From: Phycisphaeraceae bacterium
GTDB taxonomy: Bacteria > Planctomycetota > Phycisphaerae > Phycisphaerales > UBA1924
Length of the DNA: 35,009 nt
Direction of reading: 5' to 3'
NCBI GenBank assembly: GCA_021604785.1
Contig: BQJQ01000006.1
Coordinates: 1 to 35,009, forward strand
Part shown: positions 1 to 7,683 of the stretch, piece by piece
Numbering within the stretch: the stretch's first letter is position 1
Layout of the letters: every line of letters starts with the position of its first letter
Program-made: the position numbers and the translations under genes
Notes under the pieces: model-generated
The model's database searches: none
Seen by the model: the letters and a program-made list of their open reading frames with translations, nothing else
What the model was told of the DNA's origin: nothing

Positions 1-41
1 TCGGGGACGCCGTCGACCGGTGCGTCGCGGCGTTGGGATAA
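1..41 (+). CDS. possible C-terminal end of an upstream gene (partial)
   Basis: The first bases read as an open frame (…GDAVDRCVAALG) that ends in TAA at 39-41. It could be the tail of a gene that starts outside the window. Thirteen codons are too few to identify anything, and the frame could be open by chance in GC-rich DNA. Confidence 0.3.
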   Translation, partial: GDAVDRCVAALG

Positions 42-93
42 GCGGCTAAACGCACCCGGCAAGCGGGGGGGGCCGAATCCCAATTACACTGGC

Positions 94-1488
94 GTGGCCA
101 CCTTCTTCACTCCCATGCGCGAGGCGCTGCTGGACCCGATGACGCTGACGCTGCCCTTTGTCCGTGAATCGCGGCGTGTTGGCGTGATCGGTCTGTACCA
201 GTCGGGGAAGACGACGTTTTTGACGTCGCTGATCGCGCACCTGCGCGCGCACGACCCGGGCGCGTTGCACCTGGGGCGCGGGGTGGAGGTGTTCCCGCCG
301 ACCGAGCTTGAGCCCGAAGTGGGGTTCGCGCGGTTTGACTTTGAGGGCAACCGAGCGCGGCTGGCGCGCGAGGGGCGCTGGCCCGACAAGACCGGCGCGA
401 GCTCGCAGTACCGGGCGGACCTGTCGGTGCAGCAGGGGGGACACGACGGGCGGGTGCGGCTGACGCTGACCGACTGCCCGGGCGAGCGCCTGGCGGACCT
501 GCCGATGGCGGGGCGGTCGTACGGCGCGTGGTCGGACTGGATGCTCGAGACGCTGGGCGGGGCGCAGCACGCCGAGCATGCGCGCGCAGTATTGGACGCA
601 ACGGCGTCGGGGACCGACGACGCGGAGTTGATGACGCGGGCGTATCGCGGGACTTTGGCGAGGCTGACGCTCGCGTTCACGCCGATCGCGAGCCCGTCGT
701 ACTTCCTGCTCGATGAAGGGGGATCGGAGGTACCGCCCGAGGCGCGGTCGGTGGAGCGGCTGGTGTCCGAGCGGTTCGCGGGGTTGAGCGAGGGCGAGCA
801 GTTTGCGCCCATGGGCGAGGCGCACCGCGCGCAGCGCGCCGAGATGGCGCGCGTATTCGAGCGGCGGTACCTCGCGTACCGCAAGCATGCGGTGGACCCG
901 CTGGCTCGGTGGCTCAAGCGGTGCCATCACCTGATGGTGCTGGTGGACGTGCCGATGATTTTGGCGGGAGGGGTCGGGATGCTGCGGGCGCACGCGGCGC
1001 TGATCGATCAGATCCTCGCGTACGCCGACCCTGGGTTCGGGGCGGCGGGGGAGTGGGTCCGGCGCGCGACGGCGGCGGTCGGGGTGCCGCTGGCGGGGGT
1101 GCGCCGGGTGACGTTCGTCGCGACCAAGTCGGACAAGGTCCACCCGGAGGACCGGGAGAAGCTCGACGCGTTGCTGCGCCAGTTGGTGCGTGAGCCGGTG
1201 CGTCGGCACCAGGCGCGCGCTCAGCACCTGGACATCGACTACTTCATCTGCTCGGCGGTGCGGTCGACGGCGTCGGGCGCCGATGGGCGGCTGGTCGGGC
1301 GGCTGCCGGGGCAGGGGGGGGACGCGAGCTTTACGGTCTCGCGTGTGCCCGCGGCGTGGCCGGCCGAGGCGTGGGGTGAGTATCGGTTCGCGAGCGTGAA
1401 GCCTCGGATGCCCGAGAACGAGATGTACCCGCCGGCGCACACGGGCATGCACCTGGTGGCGCGGGCGGTGCTGGGGATCGACGCGTGA
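94..1488 (+). CDS. YcjX-like P-loop NTPase (DUF463 family)
   Basis: A 464-residue GTPase-like protein of the YcjX/DUF463 family. A Walker A motif, GLYQSGKT, lies at residues 33-40. A Walker-B/switch-like stretch, TDCPGERL, is near residue 129, and a TKSD motif near residue 344 resembles the guanine-specificity motif. The length matches the family (about 460-490). In E. coli ycjX is adjacent to ycjF in the phage-shock (psp) regulon. The same pairing occurs here, with the DUF697 gene following after 13 bp, but no pspA/B/C genes are visible. The start is GTG at 94; an in-frame ATG at 115 (MREALL) is the alternative. The exact cellular role of the family is not settled; a membrane-stress role is inferred from E. 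coli. Confidence 0.88.
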   Translation: MATFFTPMREALLDPMTLTLPFVRESRRVGVIGLYQSGKTTFLTSLIAHLRAHDPGALHLGRGVEVFPPTELEPEVGFARFDFEGNRARLAREGRWPDKTGASSQYRADLSVQQGGHDGRVRLTLTDCPGERLADLPMAGRSYGAWSDWMLETLGGAQHAEHARAVLDATASGTDDAELMTRAYRGTLARLTLAFTPIASPSYFLLDEGGSEVPPEARSVERLVSERFAGLSEGEQFAPMGEAHRAQRAEMARVFERRYLAYRKHAVDPLARWLKRCHHLMVLVDVPMILAGGVGMLRAHAALIDQILAYADPGFGAAGEWVRRATAAVGVPLAGVRRVTFVATKSDKVHPEDREKLDALLRQLVREPVRRHQARAQHLDIDYFICSAVRSTASGADGRLVGRLPGQGGDASFTVSRVPAAWPAEAWGEYRFASVKPRMPENEMYPPAHTGMHLVARAVLGIDA

Positions 1489-1501
1489 GTGGAGGTTCGC
1501 G

Positions 1502-2596
1502 ATGAGCGAGAGCGACTTCGAGCGGTTCGGTGTGCCCCCGAGCGCGGTGCTGGACTCGCGCCCGATCGGGGAGGACGAGCTGCGCTCGATCCTCGAGTCT
1601 GAGGGCGATGACGAGGCGCTGCACGACGATGAGGCGATGGAGGCGTTGACGGTTCGGGACACGGGGCTGTTCCCGAGCCCGCTGGCGTGGCTGCGCGGGC
1701 CGGCGGCGGTGTCGGCGCTTGTCGTGCTGGGCGGGGTGCTGGTCCTGCTGGTGGTGAGCCAGGTGGTGGCGGTGTTGTCGGACGTCGCGACGCTGCCGGT
1801 GTGGGGGCAGTACGGGGTGTACGCGCTTTTGGCGCTGGCGGTGGGCGCGGTGGTGTTCGGGTTTGCGCGCGTGACGCTGGCGTTTGCGCGGTTCAAGGCG
1901 ACGCCGCGGTACTCGTTCAAGGCGTTGCAGCAGCTGGCGGACCGCGCAGATCTGCGCGAGCGCGCGCACACGGACCTGAGCGGGGCAGCGGCGCAGCTCG
2001 CGGGGATCGTCAAGCGGTACCCCTGCAAGACCGACGAGCAGCGCGCCAAGCTGGTGCGTCTGGGGTTCAAGCGCGACAGTCTCGAGCGGTTCGCGTCGGA
2101 CCGGGACCGGCTGCTCGAAGAGCACGGGGAGATCAGCCCGTCGGCGTGGTTGGCGCGGTACCGCGAGCTGTTCGGGCAACCCATAGACGAGGCGGCGCGC
2201 CGGGCGATCCGGCGCCGGTCGCTTTTGGTTGGGGCGAAGACGGCGGCGGTGCCGCACGGCGGGCTGGACACCGCGATCCTGCTGACGCACGCGTACCTGA
2301 TGATCGCGGATCTGTGCACGCTGTACCAGCTGCGGACGAACCGGGCGGGGACGATCGCGTTGACGTGGCGGATCATCGTGGCGGCGTTCGTCGCCGGGCG
2401 GCTCGAGGACCTGACCGACGAAGCCGCCCAGGAGCTGACGCGCCTGGCGACGGGTGCGACGGCGGGGACGCTGGCCAAGGCGTCCACGGCGGTGGCGGGT
2501 CGCGTGGTGGGCAAGGCGGCCGAGGGCGTCGTGAACGCGACGTTCGCGTACCGGCTGGGGCGGGCGGCGATGATTCGGCTTCGCCCGTTGGACTAG
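1502..2596 (+). CDS. YcjF-like DUF697 membrane protein
   Basis: A 364-residue inner-membrane protein of the YcjF/DUF697 type. An acidic, soluble N-terminal region of about 60 residues is followed by two hydrophobic segments (about 66-95 and 103-130) and then a long C-terminal domain. That domain carries the alpha-helical DUF697-like region (…GGLDTAILLTHAYLM…, …RIIVAAFVAGRLEDLTDE…). A clear Shine-Dalgarno sequence, GGAGG, at 1491-1495 lies 6 nt before the ATG, which fixes the start. It sits directly behind the YcjX-like gene and is presumably co-transcribed. Family assignment rests on architecture and neighbour; the function is unknown beyond the link to membrane stress. Confidence 0.82.
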   Translation: MSESDFERFGVPPSAVLDSRPIGEDELRSILESEGDDEALHDDEAMEALTVRDTGLFPSPLAWLRGPAAVSALVVLGGVLVLLVVSQVVAVLSDVATLPVWGQYGVYALLALAVGAVVFGFARVTLAFARFKATPRYSFKALQQLADRADLRERAHTDLSGAAAQLAGIVKRYPCKTDEQRAKLVRLGFKRDSLERFASDRDRLLEEHGEISPSAWLARYRELFGQPIDEAARRAIRRRSLLVGAKTAAVPHGGLDTAILLTHAYLMIADLCTLYQLRTNRAGTIALTWRIIVAAFVAGRLEDLTDEAAQELTRLATGATAGTLAKASTAVAGRVVGKAAEGVVNATFAYRLGRAAMIRLRPLD

Positions 2597-2757
2597 GTGG
2601 TGATCCTCTGTCCCGATTTTTTCTGTGACTTCCGAGAAAATTCGTGCGCACATCGTGTCGTGATGTTGCATTTGGCGCCCGGGGTGCACGGATCCCCGCT
2701 GTGCTCAGGGGGGGCCAGGCGTGCAACACAGGGGGCGTCTTGGGCGTACAAGTTCGT

Positions 2758-3330
2758 ATGCGAGGTGCGGGGGGCTCGGTCACGGATTTGATCCCGCGTT
2801 GGCGGCGGGGTGATCGTGGCGCGGAACACGAGATCTTGTCGGCGTTGTACGACGATTTGAGGTCGGTCGCGGGGCAGCATTTGCGGCACGAGCGCGTCGG
2901 GCACACGATGACGCCGACGGCGTTGGTGCATGAGGCGTACCTGCGGCTGATGGGCGCCGAGCCGCCCGAGGTGACGTCACGGTCGCACCTGCTCGGGATC
3001 ATCGCGCGGCTGATGCGGCAGATCCTGGTGAACCACGCGCTGGCGAAGAAGACGCTCAAACGTGGCGGGGGGCGGCCCACGCTGTCACTCGAGGCGGCGA
3101 CGGTGGCGCTCGAAGAACGCAGCGGGGACTTGGTCGCGCTCGACGAGGCATTGGGCAGGCTAGCGCAGATCGACCCGCGCCAGGCGGCGATCGTGGAGCT
3201 GCGATTCTTCGGAAACCTGACGATTCAGGAAACAGCGGACGTGCTGGGAGTTTCGGCGAGGTCAGTTGTGAGCGGGTGGGCGTTCGCGCGGGCGTGGCTG
3301 CATGGTGAGTTGCGGTGCGATGAACTCTGA
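2758..3330 (+). CDS. ECF-type RNA polymerase sigma factor (planctomycete ECF/kinase-linked type)
   Basis: A 190-residue sigma-70 family protein. Region 2 includes TALVHEAYLRL and the segment through RLMRQILVNHA. A linker, KRGGGRPTLSLEAA, leads into region 4, …LAQIDPRQAAIVELRFFGNLTIQETADVLGVSARSV, a helix-turn-helix for -35 recognition, followed by W-FARAWLHGEL. This pattern is typical of the ECF factors that planctomycetes encode next to Ser/Thr kinases. The frame stays open upstream to 2644, but the family's N-terminus (VTDLIPRWRRGD) begins close to the ATG at 2758, so that start is preferred. Its last 11 bp overlap the kinase gene if that begins at 3320. This implies translational coupling and a possible phosphorylation-linked signalling pair. 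No anti-sigma factor is visible. Confidence 0.9.
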   Translation: MRGAGGSVTDLIPRWRRGDRGAEHEILSALYDDLRSVAGQHLRHERVGHTMTPTALVHEAYLRLMGAEPPEVTSRSHLLGIIARLMRQILVNHALAKKTLKRGGGRPTLSLEAATVALEERSGDLVALDEALGRLAQIDPRQAAIVELRFFGNLTIQETADVLGVSARSVVSGWAFARAWLHGELRCDEL

Positions 3331-5824
3331 ACGTTGGCAGCGGCTGAATGCGTTGTTTGACCGGGCGGTCGGGCTCGAGGCTGATGAGCGTGATGCGTTC
3401 GTGCGTGCGGTCGGGGATGACGAGCCCGAGATGCATGGGGAGTTGGTCCGGCTGATCAGATCGCACGGGGCCGATCCGGGGTTTCTTTCGGAACCCCCGG
3501 CAGAACTCGGTGATGCGACCGAACCAGAGCGGATGACGGAGGGGACGCGGCTGGGGCCATACCGCGTCGAGTCGTTCATCGGCGAGGGCGGGATGGGAAC
3601 GGTGTACCGCGCGACGCGGGCCGATGAGCAGTATGAGCAGACCGTCGCGATCAAGGTGATCCGGCGGGAGGTTGCGACGCTCGGGTTGCTCGGGCACTTT
3701 CGGCGGGAGCGGCAGACGCTTGCAGAACTGCAGCACCCGAGTATCCCGCGGTTGATCGATGGGGGGACGACGCCGGATGGTCTGCCGTACCTGGTGATGG
3801 AGTTTGTGGTCGGGACGCCGATGCTGGCGCATTGCGAGCGCGTGGGCAGCGGTGTGCGCGAGCGGCTGGAGATGTTTCTGAGTGTGTGCGACGCGGTGCG
3901 GTATGCACACAGCCGGTTCATCGTTCATCGGGACATCAAGCCGGGGAACATCCTGGTGAGCGATGCGGGCGAAGTGCGGCTGTTGGACTTCGGGATCGCG
4001 CGGCTGGTGCTCGAACCGATTGAGCGCGGCGGCGTGGCCGACACGGTGACCGTGTTCACGCCCATGACGCCGGAGTATTCGAGTCCTGAGCAGGTGCGGG
4101 GCGAGGTGGTCTCGGCGGCGACGGATGTGTATTCGCTTGGGATGGTGCTGTATGAGTTGCTGACGGGTGTGCGGGCGTATGGGCTGGAGGGGATGGCGCG
4201 GTACGAGCGGGAGCGGGTGGTGTGTGAGGAGGAGCCGCGGTCGCCGAGCGACGCGTGCCGGGACCGTTCGCGGGCGTTGCGCGGGGATCTGGACGCGGTG
4301 GTCCTCCGGGCGTTGGAAAAGGACCCGGAGCGTCGGTACGGATCCGTCGAGGCGTTCGCGGCGGATATCGGGCGGCATCTGCGCGGCGAGCCGGTGCGGG
4401 CGCGCCGGACGCCGGCGGCGGTGCGGGTGCTGAAGTTCGCGCGTCGGCGCACGCCGGTGTTTGCGGCGATCGCGGTGAGCGCGGCGTCGGTCGTGCTGGC
4501 GGTGGGGGGGCTGACGTGGGGGATCGTGCACGCGGAGTCGTCGCGGGAGCGGGCGGTGGAGGACCGGAACGCGGCGGTCGCAGCCGAGCAGGATGCGCGG
4601 GACGCGGTTGTGTTCCTGGAGAGGCTGCTTGGGCGGGCCACGCCGTTTGCGCACGGACGGCCCGCGACGATCCAGGACCTGCTGGACGACGCGGACGCGC
4701 TGATTGCTGAGGAACTTCAGGGGCGGCCCGAGGTTGAGGCGGGGGTGCGGCTGGCGCTGGCCCGCATTCACTTCCAGCTGTTGCAGTACCAGGGCGCCGT
4801 GCCGCATGGGGTGCGGGCGTTGGCGCACTACCGGGCGACGCGGGAGGCGGACGACCCTGCGATCGCGGAGTGTTTGTTGATCGTCGGGCGCTGCCTCGCG
4901 GAGTTGTCGTTTACCGAGCGGGCGTCGGCTGACGGGGTGGCGGTGATGCTGCGCGAAGCGTCGGGGATCGTCCAGCGGGCGCACCCGCCGGGGCACCCGG
5001 AGATCGCGGCGGCGCGTGTGGCCCTGGCGATCGGGATCTGGGCTGAGGCTGGCGGCGGGCGGGCGCCGGACGAGACGGTGGGGTTGCTCGAAGGGGCGTT
5101 GGAGATGTTGGCGGCGGCGGGCGAGGGGGAGTCCGCGATTGCGGCGGGCGCGACGCTTGGGCTCGCGTACGCGAAGGACGGGCGGGGCGAGCGGGCGGAG
5201 GCTGGGCGGTTGTTTGCGCGCGCAACGGAGATCTATAGGCTGAATCCGGGGGCGGGCGCGGCGCCTTCCACGCTCGAAGCGCTCTCTGCGTACGCCGGGT
5301 TCTTGCACGACACGGGGGAGCCCGGGCGTGCGATCGGTGTGCTTGAGACCTATGAATCTGTCGCGCCGGAGGCGCCGCTCGCGTCCACGCGCGACATGCT
5401 GTGGCGATGGGCTGCGGCAGCGTACGAGTGCGGCGACACGGCGGCGGGGGATCTTCGTTTGGCGCAGGCGGTCGGGTACGAGGAACAACTCAGGGCGGGT
5501 GCGGCGTCGCACGTGTCGAGTTCGGGGCATGATGAACTCGGCGCGGGTGTTGGCGAACTCGCGGACTCGGAGCGCGAGCGGATGTTGGTCATGGCCTTGA
5601 CCGGGGGCGTGCCTGTGTACGCGGATCGGCCCCATGAAGTGCAGCGGCTGATCGGGCAGGTCGTGCGTGTTTCGCTCGCGATCGGCGGGGGGGCGATGGC
5701 TGGCGAGGTGCTCGGGGAAGGTGCCGCGTTGCTTGAGGCGGGCGGGGTAGATCCGGAATTGGAGGGCCTCCGCGCGATGCGGGGACTTTCGGATCGCTTC
5801 AAAGGCGAGGTTGCAGGCGGGTGA
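3320..5824 (+). CDS. membrane Ser/Thr protein kinase with C-terminal TPR-like region
   Basis: About 834 residues. A short N-terminal segment (NSERWQRLNALFDRAV) typical of planctomycete kinases is followed by a complete Hanks-type kinase domain: glycine loop GEGGMGTVYRA (about 88-98), AIKVIRRE lysine, catalytic HRDIKPGNIL (about 203-212), DFGIAR and the activation-segment SPEQ. One transmembrane helix (about 382-408) anchors it, leaving a long Ala/Leu-rich helical region with TPR-like character outside the membrane. ATG at 3320 is preferred because it begins the conserved MNSERW segment; ATG at 3302 is an in-frame alternative. The overlap with the sigma gene suggests a sensor kinase acting with or on that ECF factor, as in other planctomycete ECF-kinase pairs; this is inference. 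Confidence 0.9.
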   Translation: MNSERWQRLNALFDRAVGLEADERDAFVRAVGDDEPEMHGELVRLIRSHGADPGFLSEPPAELGDATEPERMTEGTRLGPYRVESFIGEGGMGTVYRATRADEQYEQTVAIKVIRREVATLGLLGHFRRERQTLAELQHPSIPRLIDGGTTPDGLPYLVMEFVVGTPMLAHCERVGSGVRERLEMFLSVCDAVRYAHSRFIVHRDIKPGNILVSDAGEVRLLDFGIARLVLEPIERGGVADTVTVFTPMTPEYSSPEQVRGEVVSAATDVYSLGMVLYELLTGVRAYGLEGMARYERERVVCEEEPRSPSDACRDRSRALRGDLDAVVLRALEKDPERRYGSVEAFAADIGRHLRGEPVRARRTPAAVRVLKFARRRTPVFAAIAVSAASVVLAVGGLTWGIVHAESSRERAVEDRNAAVAAEQDARDAVVFLERLLGRATPFAHGRPATIQDLLDDADALIAEELQGRPEVEAGVRLALARIHFQLLQYQGAVPHGVRALAHYRATREADDPAIAECLLIVGRCLAELSFTERASADGVAVMLREASGIVQRAHPPGHPEIAAARVALAIGIWAEAGGGRAPDETVGLLEGALEMLAAAGEGESAIAAGATLGLAYAKDGRGERAEAGRLFARATEIYRLNPGAGAAPSTLEALSAYAGFLHDTGEPGRAIGVLETYESVAPEAPLASTRDMLWRWAAAAYECGDTAAGDLRLAQAVGYEEQLRAGAASHVSSSGHDELGAGVGELADSERERMLVMALTGGVPVYADRPHEVQRLIGQVVRVSLAIGGGAMAGEVLGEGAALLEAGGVDPELEGLRAMRGLSDRFKGEVAGG

Positions 5825-5834
5825 TCGGGCGTAT

Positions 5835-5855
5835 TCCGCGGTGATCGTGCGCGGA
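5835..5855 (+). terminator. weak hairpin after the kinase gene
   Basis: TCCGCG (5835-5840) can pair with CGCGGA (5850-5855) around a 9-nt loop, starting 10 bp after the kinase stop codon. No T-tract follows, so this is only a candidate terminator. Confidence 0.25.
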
Positions 5856-5950
5856 GTGGTCCTTGTTCTTGCATGTATTGGTGTGCCGGTCCCTGATTGC
5901 GGCGCGATCGGTTCGGCGGTCCATACCTGTGTGTTCAAGGAGTGAGGCGA

Positions 5951-7426
5951 ATGACAACCCGGAGCAGAGGACAACTCGGTGCGATCATAATGGCGGCTAC
6001 GACAGTGGTGGCGGGCGGGGACGCGATGGGGCAGTTCGCCGAGGGCGACGTGGAGGTCATCCATGAAATCCTTGGGGCCAACGCGGGCGACAATCTTGGG
6101 TGGCAGGTGTGCGCGGTCGCAGACTACAACGGCGACGGGGCGATGGAGTTCATGTACGGCGTCGCGGGCGCGGACCCGGCCGGGATCAGCAACGCGGGCG
6201 TGATCGAGCTCCGCGACGGGGCGACGGGGGCGCTGATCCGCTCGCACGCGGGGACGCGCGTGAACGAGGGGCTCGGGTATGTTTGCGATGCTGGGGATGT
6301 GAACAACGACCAGATCGTCGATTACATGTTCGGGTCGCAGGACGGGTACGTCTACGTTTACTCGGGGGCCGACGGCGTGCTGCAGTACGAGTTCACGGGC
6401 GCCGCGGGGACGAACTTCGGGTTTCGCTCGTGTGGGATCGGTGACGTCACTGGGGACGGGTTCGGGGAGATGCTCATCGGGGCGTGGTCGAACGACGAGG
6501 CGGGCAACAACTTCGGGAAGGCGATCGTCTATTCAGGCGCGGACGGATCGGTTGTGCGGGAGCACTTCGGCATTCGTGCGAATGGGCAGTTCGGGCACAC
6601 CGTCTCGGCGCTGGGCGACATCGACGGGGACGGCGTGTCGGAATATAGCGTGGGGGCGCCGGGCCCCTACTCGGCGAGCCATCGCGGCGTGTTCTTCGCG
6701 TATTCGGGCGCGACGGGGTCCGAGTTGTACACGTTCAACGCGCGTACAACGGGGCGGATCTTTGCGGCGTGGCAGCAATGCCACGGCTTCCAGCACCTGA
6801 ATTACGACGGTGTGATCGACATTCTCGCGTGCGACATTTCGGATGTCGGGGCCGGGTTTGAGGCGGGGCGTTTGTACGCGATCGATGGGGCGACCGGGGC
6901 GGAGCTTTACACGATCGCCGGTTTCACGGCGAACAGCGGGCTCAGCGGCGTGCCGTGGAACGAGGCGGGGTCGATCGGGGACCTGACGGGTGATTGCATA
7001 TCGGACTTGGTCGTCGCGTCTTGGAAAAGCCAGGTCGGGGGTGCGAATGCGGGGCAGGCGCATGTGATCGATGGGCGCACACACGCGGTGCTCCGGACCA
7101 TCACGTGCAACGGCACGAACGCGAACTTTGCGGGCACGCTGGCCGGGGCGGGCGATGCAAACGGGGACGGGATCACGGACTATATCTTCGCCGCCAACGG
7201 GTACGACGGGGCGCGCGGGGCGGTCTGGGTGGTCGCGGGCCAGGACCACACGCAGCCGTCGCCGGCGGATCTTGACGGCAACGGGGTGTTGAATGTGGAC
7301 GACATCGACGCGTTCGTGACGGCGTTCGTGACGTTCTCGCTGGATGCGGACATGGACGGGAATTTCGTGCTGAACGTGGACGATGTGGATGCGTTCGTGG
7401 TGTTCTTCACCGGCAACTGCCCGTGA
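5951..7426 (+). CDS. secreted FG-GAP repeat protein with C-terminal Asp-rich repeat
   Basis: 491 residues. The strong Shine-Dalgarno AAGGAG at 5937-5942 lies 8 nt before the ATG at 5951 and fixes the start, although the frame is open further upstream. A plausible signal peptide precedes about seven FG-GAP / integrin-alpha-like repeats. Each has a calcium-binding-like Asp loop, for example DYNGDGAMEF, DVTGDGFGEM, DIDGDGVSEY, DLTGDCISDL and DANGDGITDY, which suggests a beta-propeller. The C-terminus has two Asp-rich copies, DLDGNGVLNVDDIDAFV and DMDGNFVLNVDDVDAFV, resembling dockerin/EF-hand motifs. This ending recurs on planctomycete exoproteins. The protein is probably extracellular and adhesive or binding; its ligand is unknown. 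Confidence 0.85.
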   Translation: MTTRSRGQLGAIIMAATTVVAGGDAMGQFAEGDVEVIHEILGANAGDNLGWQVCAVADYNGDGAMEFMYGVAGADPAGISNAGVIELRDGATGALIRSHAGTRVNEGLGYVCDAGDVNNDQIVDYMFGSQDGYVYVYSGADGVLQYEFTGAAGTNFGFRSCGIGDVTGDGFGEMLIGAWSNDEAGNNFGKAIVYSGADGSVVREHFGIRANGQFGHTVSALGDIDGDGVSEYSVGAPGPYSASHRGVFFAYSGATGSELYTFNARTTGRIFAAWQQCHGFQHLNYDGVIDILACDISDVGAGFEAGRLYAIDGATGAELYTIAGFTANSGLSGVPWNEAGSIGDLTGDCISDLVVASWKSQVGGANAGQAHVIDGRTHAVLRTITCNGTNANFAGTLAGAGDANGDGITDYIFAANGYDGARGAVWVVAGQDHTQPSPADLDGNGVLNVDDIDAFVTAFVTFSLDADMDGNFVLNVDDVDAFVVFFTGNCP

Positions 7427-7474
7427 CGCGACCGGGCTGGGCGTGATTCTCGTGTGATCCGTTTGTATACTCGT

Positions 7475-7525
7475 TTGGCCAGATTCAGCGGGCGAAGCCG
7501 CGGCACGCTCGCCTTGCCTGGCCAA
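7475..7525. repeat. inverted repeat with nested hairpin abutting the dif-like site
   Basis: TTGGCCAG (7475-7482) and CTGGCCAA (7518-7525) are perfect 8-bp inverted repeats separated by 35 bp. A nested GGCGA (7491-7495) / TCGCC (7509-7513) can pair inside. The right arm ends exactly where the dif-like site begins. It could act as a terminator for the upstream FG-GAP gene, although no T-tract follows, or as a protein site beside dif. Confidence 0.4.
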
Positions 7526-7553
7526 GCTTTACATAACATGCATTATCGGGCCT
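7526..7553 (-). other. dif: candidate dif site (XerC/XerD recombination site)
   Basis: A 28-bp element with the 11-6-11 layout of bacterial dif sites lies in a non-coding gap. The arms on the plus strand are GCTTTACATAA (7526-7536) and TTATCGGGCCT (7543-7553), with a 6-bp centre CATGCA. On the minus strand the XerD-side half reads TTATGTAAAGC; its first nine bases equal those of the B. subtilis dif arm (TTATGTAAACT). By my alignment, 18 of 28 positions match the E. coli dif and 18 of 28 match the B. subtilis dif. It lies within several kilobases of a change in plus-strand GC skew, as expected near a replication terminus. The site sequences used for comparison are from memory. Confidence 0.6.
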
Positions 7554-7605
7554 TGGGTTTGGTGCTCCTGTTGCTCCACAGGCTCGGTGTCTGGCCCAAT
7601 GAGAA

Positions 7606-7633
7606 ACGGCCCGCCCAGGGTGGGACGGGCCGT
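7606..7633 (-). terminator. terminator of the downstream paralogue (7684-9066)
   Basis: ACGGCCCG (7606-7613) pairs perfectly with CGGGCCGT (7626-7633), with an inner CCC/GGG extension and a small loop. On the minus strand it lies 50 bp after the stop codon and is followed by GTTTCTC, a short T-rich run. It closely resembles the hairpin after the neighbouring paralogue at 9118-9144. Confidence 0.7.
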
Positions 7634-7683
7634 GGAGATTGGTGGCGTTGATGCGTTCCGGGCGGGCGGCGACGCGTGCCTGC

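Noticed and set aside
46-2514. Long open frame on the minus strand
   Set aside because: It lies antisense to the YcjX and YcjF genes and is rich in Arg/Pro/Ser, as expected from GC-rich antisense frames; no recognisable motif.
3056-6247. 1063-codon open frame on the minus strand
   Set aside because: It is antisense to the sigma factor, kinase and FG-GAP genes, all of which have strong motifs. Its composition is Arg/Pro/His-rich.
7454-7651. 65-codon plus-strand frame across the dif-like site
   Set aside because: It runs through the inverted repeat, the dif-like site and a terminator, with no ribosome binding site and no recognisable sequence.
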